From NCBI GenBank assembly GCA_029241985.1, contig JAQWUU010000051.1, positions 1-47,963 on the forward strand: a DNA stretch of 47,963 bases, in the 5' to 3' direction. The position numbers and the translations under genes are program-made. The notes under the pieces were generated by a model. The model saw only the letters and a program-made list of their open reading frames with translations. It made no database searches and had not been told where the DNA came from. Position 1 is the stretch's first letter; each line of letters begins with the position of its first letter. This DNA is from Aquiluna sp. (lineage in GTDB: Bacteria > Actinomycetota > Actinomycetes > Actinomycetales > Microbacteriaceae). Positions 38,570-46,728 of this stretch are shown piece after piece.

Positions 38570-38941
38570 GTGAAGAGCAAAACTAATCGCGTGGTCGAAG
38601 TCTTTTTGGTTCCTGGAAAAGCGGTCTTCGTAATGATCTTTGGCACCGTCATTCACCAGAGCACGCTGGGAGATCAGCTTAATATCGGAGTGGTGGTTGC
38701 CCTGCTCCTGACACTCTTGATCGCACTTGAAATTCGCATGGTTTCAACCTCAAGGTCTGCAGGGTGGGCGTTCGCGGTCTTGCTAACCCTGATGCTCTTC
38801 GTTGTTGGGCAGGATTTTTGGAACGACAAGATGCTTCCGACGAATCAGGCTGGACTCATCTGGTCGTTCGGCGCGCCTATTATCGCCTTCGCAGTGCTTT
38901 TCTGGCCCAGAATTTCGAAACAACAATGGAACACCAAATAG
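38570..38941 (+). CDS. Small membrane protein, function unknown
   Basis: This 123-aa protein has about four hydrophobic segments (near 10-28, 38-55, 64-82 and 93-112) with short loops and a basic C terminus. No catalytic motif is recognisable. Small membrane proteins of this kind occur near smc/mutM in Actinobacteria; the family is not certain. It is divergent from smc, with its end 7 nt from the mutM stop. The GTG start is supported by the TAGGCT box; the 38437-38569 gap holds nothing else I can support. Confidence 0.65.
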   Translation: MKSKTNRVVEVFLVPGKAVFVMIFGTVIHQSTLGDQLNIGVVVALLLTLLIALEIRMVSTSRSAGWAFAVLLTLMLFVVGQDFWNDKMLPTNQAGLIWSFGAPIIAFAVLFWPRISKQQWNTK

Positions 38942-38948
38942 TCAAACG

Positions 38949-39851
38949 TTAGGTCTTTAGCCTTTGGCACCTTGGACAAAAGTGACTTCCGCGATTTGCC
39001 CACGCCTTTCGCTCAATCTGGCCCCCACACCTTGGGCAAGCCTTTCCGGCTTGGCCGTATGCATTCAAAGATTGTGAGAAATAGCCACTGTCTCCGTTCA
39101 CATTCTTGTATTGCTCATCGAATGAAGTGCCGCCTTGCAAAACCGCCCTTTCAAGAACTTGCTTGGCTATTTCGATCAATTCCAGCAGCTTCGACACCCG
39201 AATCGTGTTCGCTGGCTGATCGTAGTGAAGCTTGGCGAGCCAAAGACTCTCATCGGCATAGATGTTGCCTATGCCGCTCAGTAGCTTCTGATCCAGCAGT
39301 ACACGCTTGATGCCTGATGCGCGCTTACTCATTTTGGACGCCACAGTTTTGGGATCAAAGTCGGGATCGAGCAGGTCTCTTGAAATATGCGCAACGACCA
39401 CGGGGATTAAGTTTGATGCCGGCGCTTCAGGCGAAAATCCCCCGGGTTGGTTGTCAACAGTTTCAACCAGGTCCTCAATTGCCAAAGAGCCGAAAATTCG
39501 TTGATCCACAAAGCGGACCTCAACCAGTTCGCCCTGTGCTGTTTCTGCATGGATAACAACTCGGGTCTGACGATCTTCGGGATAATTCGGCGTGCGAAGG
39601 AGCAGTTGGCCGCTCATTCCGAGGTGGCCGACCATTGCTCTGGAATCAGAGAACGGTAGCCACAGAAATTTGCCTCGCCGCACCACAGCCTCAAAGGTCT
39701 GCCCAATGAGTTCATCAACGAAGTGCCTGGGCCCTAGAAGATGTCTCTTTAAAGACCTCGGATCGGCAATGTCTATCTTTATAACCCTTGCTCCAACTAG
39801 CTTCGCTGCCAGTCCAGCCCTAACAGTCTCGACCTCTGGTAGCTCTGGCAT
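38949..39851 (-). CDS. mutM: Formamidopyrimidine-DNA glycosylase
   Basis: MutM removes 8-oxoguanine and ring-opened purines. The N terminus PELPEVETVR provides the catalytic Pro and Glu. The helix-two-turn-helix region (LLSGIGNIYADESLW) and a C-terminal zinc finger (CPRCGG, then CPRCQ) are present. The 300-aa length is normal. The ATG shares one base with the rnc stop. Confidence 0.97.
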   Translation of the reverse strand: MPELPEVETVRAGLAAKLVGARVIKIDIADPRSLKRHLLGPRHFVDELIGQTFEAVVRRGKFLWLPFSDSRAMVGHLGMSGQLLLRTPNYPEDRQTRVVIHAETAQGELVEVRFVDQRIFGSLAIEDLVETVDNQPGGFSPEAPASNLIPVVVAHISRDLLDPDFDPKTVASKMSKRASGIKRVLLDQKLLSGIGNIYADESLWLAKLHYDQPANTIRVSKLLELIEIAKQVLERAVLQGGTSFDEQYKNVNGDSGYFSQSLNAYGQAGKACPRCGGQIERKAWANRGSHFCPRCQRLKT

Positions 39852-40525
39852 CAGTTTTTTTGCATCGCCCGAAGCGAATTTATAGCCGCATCCGTTTCGG
39901 CGCTTTTCTTAGTCTTTCCAGTGCCAACGCCAAGCAATTCATCACCCGAATGACATTTGGCCGTGTAGATGCGCTCGTGCTCTGGACCTGCACCCGAGAT
40001 CATGTATGTCACGTCTTCCCTGCCAAGGCGAGCGAGTATTTCAACAAGGGATGTCTTTGGGTCTGAGGCTTCACGAACGGCATCCGGATCGTCCAAGAGT
40101 GGAAAAATGAATTTTTCAACGATGTGCTTAGCCGCATCAAGTCCATTGGATAAAAAAGCAGCGCCGAGAACTGATTCAAAGGCGTCTGCAAGAATGTTTA
40201 CCTTTTTGCGACCATCAGTTTGCTCTTCACCTTTGCCAATTCGAAGGTGGGAACCGAGGTCCATGCGATTCGCTGCGGCTGCCAGTGCCTGACCTGACAC
40301 CACTGCATTTTTTAGCTTTGTGAGCTCACCCTCTTGCAGTTCGGGGTGTTGTTCAAAAACAAAGGAAGCCACCAGATATCCAAGAACTGAATCGCCTAAA
40401 AATTCAAGGCGCTCATAATCCGGTGTGTTGTGCTCGTAGCCATAGGACGAGTGAGTGAGAGCGAGAGTTAGTAACTCGGGATCAATCTCGATGCCGAGCG
40501 TTTTTATCAGCTCGTCAAGATTCAT
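39851..40525 (-). CDS. rnc: Ribonuclease III
   Basis: RNase III cleaves double-stranded RNA, including rRNA precursors. The signature YERLEFLGDSVLG is at 38-49 (E41, D45) and a second acidic motif LADAFESVLGA is near 113. A dsRNA-binding domain forms the C terminus (about 150-224). The 224-aa length is normal. It is 3 nt after rpmF, without a clear Shine-Dalgarno. Confidence 0.97.
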   Translation of the reverse strand: MNLDELIKTLGIEIDPELLTLALTHSSYGYEHNTPDYERLEFLGDSVLGYLVASFVFEQHPELQEGELTKLKNAVVSGQALAAAANRMDLGSHLRIGKGEEQTDGRKKVNILADAFESVLGAAFLSNGLDAAKHIVEKFIFPLLDDPDAVREASDPKTSLVEILARLGREDVTYMISGAGPEHERIYTAKCHSGDELLGVGTGKTKKSAETDAAINSLRAMQKN

Positions 40526-40528
40526 TGT

Positions 40529-40732
40529 CTAGGCGTCAGCGACCTTGCGGCCCTTGTACTCCATGTAAAGCTCAGTTCCGACGGAGTCAGTGACGACCTT
40601 CGCGCGGTGAGGCAGGCTGTAGGTGGTTTCACCGTTTTCAACAGTCTTAACCAGCGTGATAGGCGCAGCCTTCCACTGTGAACGGCGTGAGCGCGTGTTT
40701 GAGCGAGACTGTCGACGTTTTGGTACTGGCAT
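40529..40732 (-). CDS. rpmF: 50S ribosomal protein L32
   Basis: The 67-aa basic protein begins PVPKRRQSRSNTRSRRSQWKA, the L32 hallmark. The four zinc-binding cysteines found in some L32 proteins are absent, so this is the C-minus form. The ATG has AAGGAAG with 7-nt spacing. It follows the DUF177 gene by 2 nt, the usual pairing. Confidence 0.96.
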   Translation of the reverse strand: MPVPKRRQSRSNTRSRRSQWKAAPITLVKTVENGETTYSLPHRAKVVTDSVGTELYMEYKGRKVADA

Positions 40733-40734
40733 CT

Positions 40735-41241
40735 TTAATCTTCCTTCGTTGCTAAATCTTGTAATGCACTGAAGCGCGGATCAACCGGCCTTTCGTGCCC
40801 ATGTTCGATGGTCTGCTCCAACCTGATTCCACACTCCGGGCACAATCCAAGACAAGTCTCGGAACACACGGGCTGGAAGGGAAGATTCAAAACAATCGAA
40901 TCAATGAGGACCTGCTCTAAGTCGATGTGTTCATTAACGACAACCAGATCTTCATCCGAGGTAAGAGAATAGGCGAAAAGTTCCTGAAAATCTACCTCAA
41001 CTCCAAGGTTTACAGAATCCAGGCATCTGGAGCACTCGGATTTAGCCTCACCAGAAACCTCACCCGTTGCCAAAACTCCCTCGTGGACCGACTCCAAGCG
41101 AAGAAATATCTCCAACTCGGCGCCTGCCGGGATCTTCACGATCGTTGTTCCCATGGCCTCTACAACATTATGTTCGAGGTTGAATTCACGCATGATTCCT
41201 GGTCTTTTCATCAGGTCATGGACCGGCACCAATAACGTCAT
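40735..41241 (-). CDS. DUF177 protein (YceD family)
   Basis: This 168-aa protein shows the DUF177 pattern: SECSRCLDSV (about 88-97) and a later CSETCLGLCPECG (about 129-141), a likely metal-binding set. YceD proteins are linked to 23S rRNA accumulation in some bacteria and are paired with rpmF, as here. The ATG overlaps the coaD stop (ATGA) and follows GAGGAAAG. Confidence 0.93.
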   Translation of the reverse strand: MTLLVPVHDLMKRPGIMREFNLEHNVVEAMGTTIVKIPAGAELEIFLRLESVHEGVLATGEVSGEAKSECSRCLDSVNLGVEVDFQELFAYSLTSDEDLVVVNEHIDLEQVLIDSIVLNLPFQPVCSETCLGLCPECGIRLEQTIEHGHERPVDPRFSALQDLATKED

Positions 41242-41726
41242 TTTCTTTCCTCTTGCATTTTTCTTAGGACTGACTCGGAGACATACTTAGATACGTCTCC
41301 CCCGAGAGAGAATACCTCCTTGACCAGTGAGGAAGAAATTTCACCGAAAGCATCGTCCGCCGGAAGAAAAATGGTTTGAATACCGCTCAAATCCTCGTTT
41401 ACCTGAGCCATCGGCATTTCGTAATCAATGTCTGCTGAGTTTCTAAAGCCCTTGACTATCGCCTCAGCACCCATTCGCTTTGCAGCTGTGGCCAAGAGCC
41501 CCTGGTTCATTATCTGGACGATGCACGATGAAGTGAGGCCCTTTTCTGCAACAGCTTGCTGAGCCATTTCCAGGCGAGTAGCAAGGTCGAACTTGGATTG
41601 CTTCTGTGGGTTGTGAACAATCAGCAAATAAACCTCGTCAAAAAGCCTCGATGCTCGTTCCAGAACAGAGATGTGCCCGAGGGTCACTGGGTCAAACGAC
41701 CCAGGATAAATAGCTATTTTGCTCAC
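41238..41726 (-). CDS. coaD: Phosphopantetheine adenylyltransferase
   Basis: CoaD makes dephospho-CoA from 4'-phosphopantetheine and ATP. The nucleotidyltransferase motif PGSFDPVTLGH (8-18) holds the T-x-G-H box. GFRNSADIDYEMPMAQVN and SSSLVKEV also match. The 162-aa length is normal. The GTG follows recG by 9 nt; a TAACCT box 6 nt before it overlaps the recG stop. Confidence 0.97.
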   Translation of the reverse strand: MSKIAIYPGSFDPVTLGHISVLERASRLFDEVYLLIVHNPQKQSKFDLATRLEMAQQAVAEKGLTSSCIVQIMNQGLLATAAKRMGAEAIVKGFRNSADIDYEMPMAQVNEDLSGIQTIFLPADDAFGEISSSLVKEVFSLGGDVSKYVSESVLRKMQEERK

Positions 41727-41732
41727 CTGACT

Positions 41733-41738
41733 AGGTTA
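41733..41738 (-). promoter_or_regulatory. Candidate leaderless -10 box of coaD
   Basis: TAACCT on the minus strand contains the recG stop and lies 6 nt before the coaD GTG. No Shine-Dalgarno is present. Confidence 0.4.
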
Positions 41739-43850
41739 GCCGCGGGCAAGCTGCGCCGCATCTTGCAATTCCAAAACCTTCAATAAGGCCTCGCTGAGCC
41801 CAGAGCCCTCAAGCTCTTCGGCTGGCTTTCTAACATCCTGGATTAGTTTTGCGTCTCGGACCACTCTCAGCAGTCTCAGGGAAGATCTAGCCCCCGACTG
41901 GGTATTGCCAAGCACGTCACCTTCTCCTCGAAGATCTAAATCAATTTCACTCAGTGCAAACCCGTCGGTGCTAGCCGCAAGAGCCGCGAGTCTTTGAGAT
42001 GCCAAGCTATTTTCCTCGGCACCCGAGACCAAGAGGCAAAGCCCGGCGTGTTCGCCACGACCGACCCTGCCCCTTAGCTGATGGAGCTGAGACAAACCAA
42101 ACCGATCTGCATCCAGCACCACCATGGTCGAGGCATTCGGCACATTCACGCCAACCTCTATCACGGTTGTGGAGACCAAAATATTTGTGTCGCCAGATTC
42201 GAAATTAGCCATCGCTTCTTCCTTTTCATCCGAAGACATTTGACCGTGTAGGAAATCAATCTTGTATTGATTCAGAAAGGGGTTTTGCTGAAGAGCCTCA
42301 AACACCCCTTTTACGTTTGCTGGCTCTCGACCGGGGTCTAGTTCCAACTCCTCATCAAAGTCTTCTTCGGTTTCACCGAGCTCAATCCTTGGGCAGACCA
42401 CGAAAACCTGCCTCCCGGAGTCAACCTCTTCCCCGGCTCGCTGCCAGATTCTGGCAACATGGTCGCTTTTTTCGATGTCAACGACGTGAGTGGTTATCGC
42501 TTGGCGACCCTGCGGGAGCTCTCGAAGTGAAGAGATGTCTAGGTCTCCAAAAATGCTCACGGCAAGAGTTCTAGGAATCGGCGTTGCAGTCATCAAGAGC
42601 GAGTGAGGTGTATTTTTCGCTTTAGCCTTGAGCGCTTCTCTCTGACCAACACCGAAACGATGTTGCTCGTCAATGATCACCAGTCCAAGGTCGAAAAATG
42701 AGACACCTTCGGTTATCAGTGCGTGCGTGCCGATAACAAGCCTGCAGTTTCCAGATGCCATATCGAGAAGCGCTTTTTTGCGTTTGGCCATAGGTTGCTG
42801 TCCAGTTAGCAACTGGACACCGAGTTCTTTGCTGAGCTTTGGACCAAGGGCCTGGATGATCGATCGATAATGCTGAGAAGCGAGAACCTCCGTGGGCGCA
42901 AGCATTGCCGATTGCCCTCCAGATTGAGCCACGGTCAATACTGCCCGCAGGGCCACGACAGTTTTTCCAGATCCCACTTCACCCTGCAGCATCCGGTTCA
43001 TGGGGTGCCCGGCGGATAGATCTTTACTAATTTCCTTACCCGCCGAGATTTGCCCTTGAGTGAGTTCAAATGGCAGCGTCTTGTCAAAGCCCTCTAGAAG
43101 TTGACCTGGTTCGTAGCTGGAGGCCTTTTGAAGGCTCGCGGCTTTCCTGCGTTCAACAAGACCAAGCTGCAACAAAATAGCCTCGTGGTACTTCAGGCTC
43201 TTTAGCGCCAACTTCCAATCTGAGTCTTTCTTCGGTCGGTGAATCAAGGTCAAGGCCTGTCTCAACGAGGTGAGCGACTCTTGTTCCAGAAGAGCCTCAG
43301 GCAGCACTTCTTCAATGGGGACTCCGGCATCAAAAACTTTTTCAATTGCTTTTTGTATTTTCCAACTGGATAGCGTTCCGGTCGCCGGATAGATCGGAAT
43401 TGGCAACTCAGCCCAAGCCTTCGCCTGAGATTCAATCACCTCTGCATCGAATAATTCATAGTCAGGGTGGGTTAGCTGCAAAGTACTAGAAAACGAGCCG
43501 ATTTTGCCGGAGAACAAACCTGTGACACCCTCGTGCAATTCTGATTGGCGCCAGGCCTGGTTGAAAAATGCGAGCGTGAGCTTTGAGTCACCGTCCCCCA
43601 GCACCACCTCAAAAATACTGCCCTTTCGGCCCTTCATTCGGCGCTGATTAGTGGAGATGACCTGACCAACCACCGTGACGACCTCGCCGATTGGCAGGCT
43701 TGAGAAGTCGGTGAGCTCACCGCGCTTGGAATAGCGCCTCGGGTAGTGCTGGAGAATGTCAGCCACAGTCCTGAGCCCCAATTGCTTATCAAATGCCTTT
43801 GCAGTCTTCTCCCCAAGCAAGGAAGTTAATGGTGTCATGTCTGTAAGCAC
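41736..43850 (-). CDS. recG: ATP-dependent DNA helicase RecG
   Basis: RecG remodels stalled forks and branched DNA. The N-terminal wedge/OB domain (about 1-230) is followed by helicase motifs: Walker A GEVGSGKTVV (about 291-300), DEQHRFG, TATPIPRT, then VSTTVIEVGVNVPNA and QLRGRVGRG in the second RecA domain. The 704-aa length is normal. The start is GTG 43850, or the ATG at 43838 four codons in. It is divergent from rsmD. Confidence 0.96.
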   Translation of the reverse strand: MLTDMTPLTSLLGEKTAKAFDKQLGLRTVADILQHYPRRYSKRGELTDFSSLPIGEVVTVVGQVISTNQRRMKGRKGSIFEVVLGDGDSKLTLAFFNQAWRQSELHEGVTGLFSGKIGSFSSTLQLTHPDYELFDAEVIESQAKAWAELPIPIYPATGTLSSWKIQKAIEKVFDAGVPIEEVLPEALLEQESLTSLRQALTLIHRPKKDSDWKLALKSLKYHEAILLQLGLVERRKAASLQKASSYEPGQLLEGFDKTLPFELTQGQISAGKEISKDLSAGHPMNRMLQGEVGSGKTVVALRAVLTVAQSGGQSAMLAPTEVLASQHYRSIIQALGPKLSKELGVQLLTGQQPMAKRKKALLDMASGNCRLVIGTHALITEGVSFFDLGLVIIDEQHRFGVGQREALKAKAKNTPHSLLMTATPIPRTLAVSIFGDLDISSLRELPQGRQAITTHVVDIEKSDHVARIWQRAGEEVDSGRQVFVVCPRIELGETEEDFDEELELDPGREPANVKGVFEALQQNPFLNQYKIDFLHGQMSSDEKEEAMANFESGDTNILVSTTVIEVGVNVPNASTMVVLDADRFGLSQLHQLRGRVGRGEHAGLCLLVSGAEENSLASQRLAALAASTDGFALSEIDLDLRGEGDVLGNTQSGARSSLRLLRVVRDAKLIQDVRKPAEELEGSGLSEALLKVLELQDAAQLARG

Positions 43851-43886
43851 AGCTCAATCTTCTAAGAACCTTGGCACTTGATTCAG

Positions 43887-43904
43887 TAGGCTCACTTGAG
43901 TGAG
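43887..43904 (+). promoter_or_regulatory. Candidate leaderless promoter and palindrome at the rsmD start
   Basis: TAGGCT (43887-43892) lies 7 nt before the rsmD GTG. A palindrome CTCACT-TG-AGTGAG (43891-43904) overlaps the end of the box and the start codon. It could be an operator or reduce start accessibility. Confidence 0.45.
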
Positions 43905-44469
43905 CAGAATCATCTCGGGCCAGGCCGGGTCCATCAGACTAAAATCGGCGGCATCATCAACCAGGCCAACTACCGATCGCGTCAAGGAAAGCCTGTTTGC
44001 CGCTCTTGAGGCAAGGGGATTTTTGGAGTCGGCAAATGTACTCGATTTATACGCGGGAACTGGAGCGTTAGCACTCGAAGCACTGTCACGAGGAGCCAAG
44101 AGTGCTGTATTGATCGAAAAGGACCCGAGCGCTCACAAAATTTCTGCCGAGAACACAAGAGTCGTGCTTAATGCTTTGACTAAATCAGGCTCAGCTGCGG
44201 TGGCCGAGAATCTAAAGATTGATGCTGCGAAATATATAAAATCAACCACTGACATCTTTGACCTGGTCTTTATTGACCCACCCTATGAATTTGCTAATGA
44301 GCTGTTGGTGGCCCAGCTAGCGCAATTGCAACAAAGTGTTGCCGACCACGGGGTAGTTGTGATTGAGAGATCCTCCAGAACTCGCGAGATTCCCATCCCG
44401 GACTGGCTTTATGAAATCTCGAATAAGGCCGTTGGAGAAACTCGGGTAGCCATCTACCAGAAAAACTAG
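43900..44469 (+). CDS. rsmD: 16S rRNA (guanine966-N2)-methyltransferase
   Basis: RsmD methylates G966 of 16S rRNA. The SAM-binding motif VLDLYAGTGALALEALSRGA (47-66) and the catalytic FIDPPYEF (about 125-132) are clear, as is the N-terminal RPTTDRVKESLF. The 189-aa length is normal. The GTG start fits the TAGGCT box. Its stop overlaps the gltA stop by 4 nt. Confidence 0.95.
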   Translation: MSRIISGQAGSIRLKSAASSTRPTTDRVKESLFAALEARGFLESANVLDLYAGTGALALEALSRGAKSAVLIEKDPSAHKISAENTRVVLNALTKSGSAAVAENLKIDAAKYIKSTTDIFDLVFIDPPYEFANELLVAQLAQLQQSVADHGVVVIERSSRTREIPIPDWLYEISNKAVGETRVAIYQKN

Positions 44470-45737
44470 ACAGAGCGCTCTGTAGGGCCCGTGTAGAGCT
44501 GCTGAGGCCGACCTATACGCGTGCTTGAGTCTTCCATCATCTCGCGCCAGTGTGCTATCCAACCCGGAAGCCTTCCAACTGCAAACAGCGGAGTAAACAT
44601 CTTTGGTGGGAAACCCATGGCTTTATAAATGACGCCCGTGTAGAAATCCACATTCGGGTAAAGCTTGCGCTCGACGAAGTATTCGTCTGACAATGCCGCC
44701 TGTTCAAGTTCTTTGGCGATTTCCAGCATCGGATCGTTGATCCCCAGTTCACTCAATACCTGGTCTGCCGTTTCCTTGACTATCGTCGCTCTCGGGTCGA
44801 AGGACTTATAAACCCGGTGCCCGAAGCCCATCAGACGAATGCCGTCTTCTTTGTTCTTGATGCGTTCTACGTATTTGGTAACACTTTCGCCGGAAAGCTG
44901 AATCGCCTTCAACATTTCCAAGACTGCCTCATTCGCACCACCGTGGAGCGGGCCAGAAAGTGCGTTTACGCCGGATGCAACCGAAGCAAAGAGATTCGCA
45001 TTCGATGACCCAACGAGGCGAACTGTGGAGGTACTGCAGTTTTGTTCGTGATCCGCATGAAGCAACAGCAAGGTGTCCAGTGCCTTTGTCACAACAGGGT
45101 TTTGAACGTAGTCCTCGGCGTAATTTCCAAAGGTCATTTTCAGAAAATTCTCAACTAGCGATAGTGAGTTATCTGGGTATCCCAGCGCCTGTCCTATCGA
45201 AGACTTGTGCGCATAAGCGGCTATAACGGGCAACTTGGCCAGCAACCTAAGGGTTGAAATTTCAACCTGATCCTTGTCTTTAGGGTCAAGTGAATCTTGG
45301 TAAAAAGTCGACAGCATGCTGACGCCTGCAGACAGAACTGACATCGGATGAGCACTCTGCGGGAACGCCCTAAAGAAGTCCTTCATGTCCTCATGCAAAA
45401 GAGTGTGTCGCCTCAGGCTGTCATCAAAGTTAGCTGCCTCGGACTCTGTTGGAAGCTCTCCGTAGATCAACAGGTACGCAGTCTCGAGGTAGCTGCGCTT
45501 AGCAGCCAATTGCTCGATTGGGTAACCGCGGTATCGCAAAATTCCGGCATCGCCATCGATGTAAGTAATGGCCGAACTTGTGGAAGCTGTGTTCACAAAG
45601 CCCTGGTCAAAAACAGTGAGGCCGGTGTTGGTCATTAGGTTCGAGATGTCGATGCCAGATGGACCTTCGGTTGCAGCAAGAACGGGGTAATCATTGACGG
45701 AACCGCCGATGTCGATTGAAACCTTGTCGTTACTCAA
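44466..45737 (-). CDS. gltA: Citrate synthase
   Basis: GltA condenses acetyl-CoA and oxaloacetate, opening the TCA cycle. The catalytic triad regions are visible: the His motif in SGPLHGGANEAV, FGHRVYKSFDPR and NVDFYTG. The N-terminal extension (LMTNTGLTVFDQGFVNTASTSSAITYIDGD) is of the type I family. The 423-aa length is normal. The TTG start follows AGGAG with 7-nt spacing. An inverted repeat around TAGGCT lies about 25-40 nt upstream. Confidence 0.97.
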   Translation of the reverse strand: MSNDKVSIDIGGSVNDYPVLAATEGPSGIDISNLMTNTGLTVFDQGFVNTASTSSAITYIDGDAGILRYRGYPIEQLAAKRSYLETAYLLIYGELPTESEAANFDDSLRRHTLLHEDMKDFFRAFPQSAHPMSVLSAGVSMLSTFYQDSLDPKDKDQVEISTLRLLAKLPVIAAYAHKSSIGQALGYPDNSLSLVENFLKMTFGNYAEDYVQNPVVTKALDTLLLLHADHEQNCSTSTVRLVGSSNANLFASVASGVNALSGPLHGGANEAVLEMLKAIQLSGESVTKYVERIKNKEDGIRLMGFGHRVYKSFDPRATIVKETADQVLSELGINDPMLEIAKELEQAALSDEYFVERKLYPNVDFYTGVIYKAMGFPPKMFTPLFAVGRLPGWIAHWREMMEDSSTRIGRPQQLYTGPTERSV

Positions 45738-45760
45738 CTTGCAACTCCTATTTTGTCTAT

Positions 45761-45778
45761 GCGCTCAGCCTAGAGCGC
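45761..45778 (-). promoter_or_regulatory. Inverted repeat around a TAGGCT box upstream of gltA
   Basis: Perfect 6-nt arms (GCGCTC and GAGCGC) flank TAGGCT on the minus strand. TAGGCT recurs as a likely -10 in this window, so the repeat may be an operator over the gltA promoter. It could also be an fdxA terminator stem, but no T-run follows. Confidence 0.4.
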
Positions 45779-45816
45779 TTGGGTACGGCCGTTTTAAAGT
45801 TTTTGTTTGAAGAAGG

Positions 45817-46134
45817 CTAAGCCTGCGGAGGCAGGGCGGCAACGATTGGGTGATCTCCTGGAATTGGGCCAACTTTCGCCGCCCCTCCAGGTGAGCCAAT
45901 TTCTTCAAAAAAGTCGACGTTGACTTTGTAGTAATCACTCCACTCGGATGGGGTGTCATCCTCGTAGTAGATAGCCTCTACTGGGCAAACGGGCTCGCAC
46001 GCACCGCAGTCGACACATTCGTCTGGGTGGATGTAAAGCATCCTGTCACCCTCGTAAATGCAGTCAACGGGGCACTCATCAATACACGCCTTGTCTTTAA
46101 CATCGACACACGGCAACGCGATTATGTAAGTCAA
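45817..46134 (-). CDS. fdxA: 7Fe ferredoxin (3Fe-4S and 4Fe-4S)
   Basis: This 105-aa electron carrier has C9, C17, C21, C25, C40, C43, C46 and C50. By comparison with mycobacterial 7Fe ferredoxins, C9, C17 and C50 should hold the 3Fe-4S cluster and C21, C40, C43 and C46 the 4Fe-4S cluster. I chose the TTG at 46134, which has AGGAG 5 nt upstream and gives MTYIIALPCVD. A longer frame to 46233 would overlap smpB by 44 nt and is rejected. Confidence 0.96.
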   Translation of the reverse strand: MTYIIALPCVDVKDKACIDECPVDCIYEGDRMLYIHPDECVDCGACEPVCPVEAIYYEDDTPSEWSDYYKVNVDFFEEIGSPGGAAKVGPIPGDHPIVAALPPQA

Positions 46135-46189
46135 GTTTGCTCCTAAAGTGTGCTCTAATTCTAACCCGATGAAACTGCAGCGGAACCCC

Positions 46190-46663
46190 TCACCACTCTT
46201 TTCCGAGGGTTGCGACCGCTCTGGCTGCTTCACGAGTGTCCTGAGCTTCTTTTAGAGTGTGGCGCTTGTCATATTCCTTTTTACCCTTGGCTAAAGCAAT
46301 TTTCACTTTTGCCCTGCCATCCAAGAAATAAAGCGAAAGCGGGATCAAGGTCATTCCGGAGTGGCTGATTTTGCCCTCAAGCTTGTCAATTTCTGCCCTG
46401 TGCATCAGCAGTTTTCTTCTTCGTCTGGTGCCGTGGTTAGTCCAAGAACCGGCAAGAAATTCTGGAATATGAACGTTTTCTAACCACGCTTCACCGCGCT
46501 CAATGACCGCGTACCCATCGACAAGAGACGCCCTGCCCTCGCGAAGAGACTTCACCTCTGTGCCGGTCAGCACAAGTCCCGCCTCGACCTCATCTTCGAT
46601 GTGATAATCGTGGCGAGCCTTACGGTTGTTTGCAACAACCTTTTGACCGCGTTCGCGTGGCAC
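46190..46663 (-). CDS. smpB: SsrA-binding protein SmpB
   Basis: SmpB delivers tmRNA to stalled ribosomes. Typical elements are [27 protein letters not shown] (about 9-35), a beta-barrel core and the basic C-terminal tail after [12 protein letters not shown]. The 157-aa length is normal. The GTG start has AAGGAG with 7-nt spacing. It lies downstream of prfB and near the probable ssrA gene. Confidence 0.97.
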   Translation of the reverse strand: MPRERGQKVVANNRKARHDYHIEDEVEAGLVLTGTEVKSLREGRASLVDGYAVIERGEAWLENVHIPEFLAGSWTNHGTRRRRKLLMHRAEIDKLEGKISHSGMTLIPLSLYFLDGRAKVKIALAKGKKEYDKRHTLKEAQDTREAARAVATLGKEW

Positions 46664-46728
46664 CTAAAAACTCCTTGTTATTGAAAAACCTTGTATAAGC
46701 CTAGGCGAACCCACGCTTGGGTGCAGGG

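Noticed and set aside
38542-38586. 14-codon upstream ORF (ATG 38542) overlapping the 38570 gene
   Set aside because: No Shine-Dalgarno and no well-placed -10; the TAGGCT box fits transcription starting at GTG 38570, downstream of this ATG.
46135-46233. Longer ferredoxin reading frame
   Set aside because: It overlaps smpB by 44 nt and covers the Shine-Dalgarno of TTG 46134; ferredoxin homology begins at that TTG.
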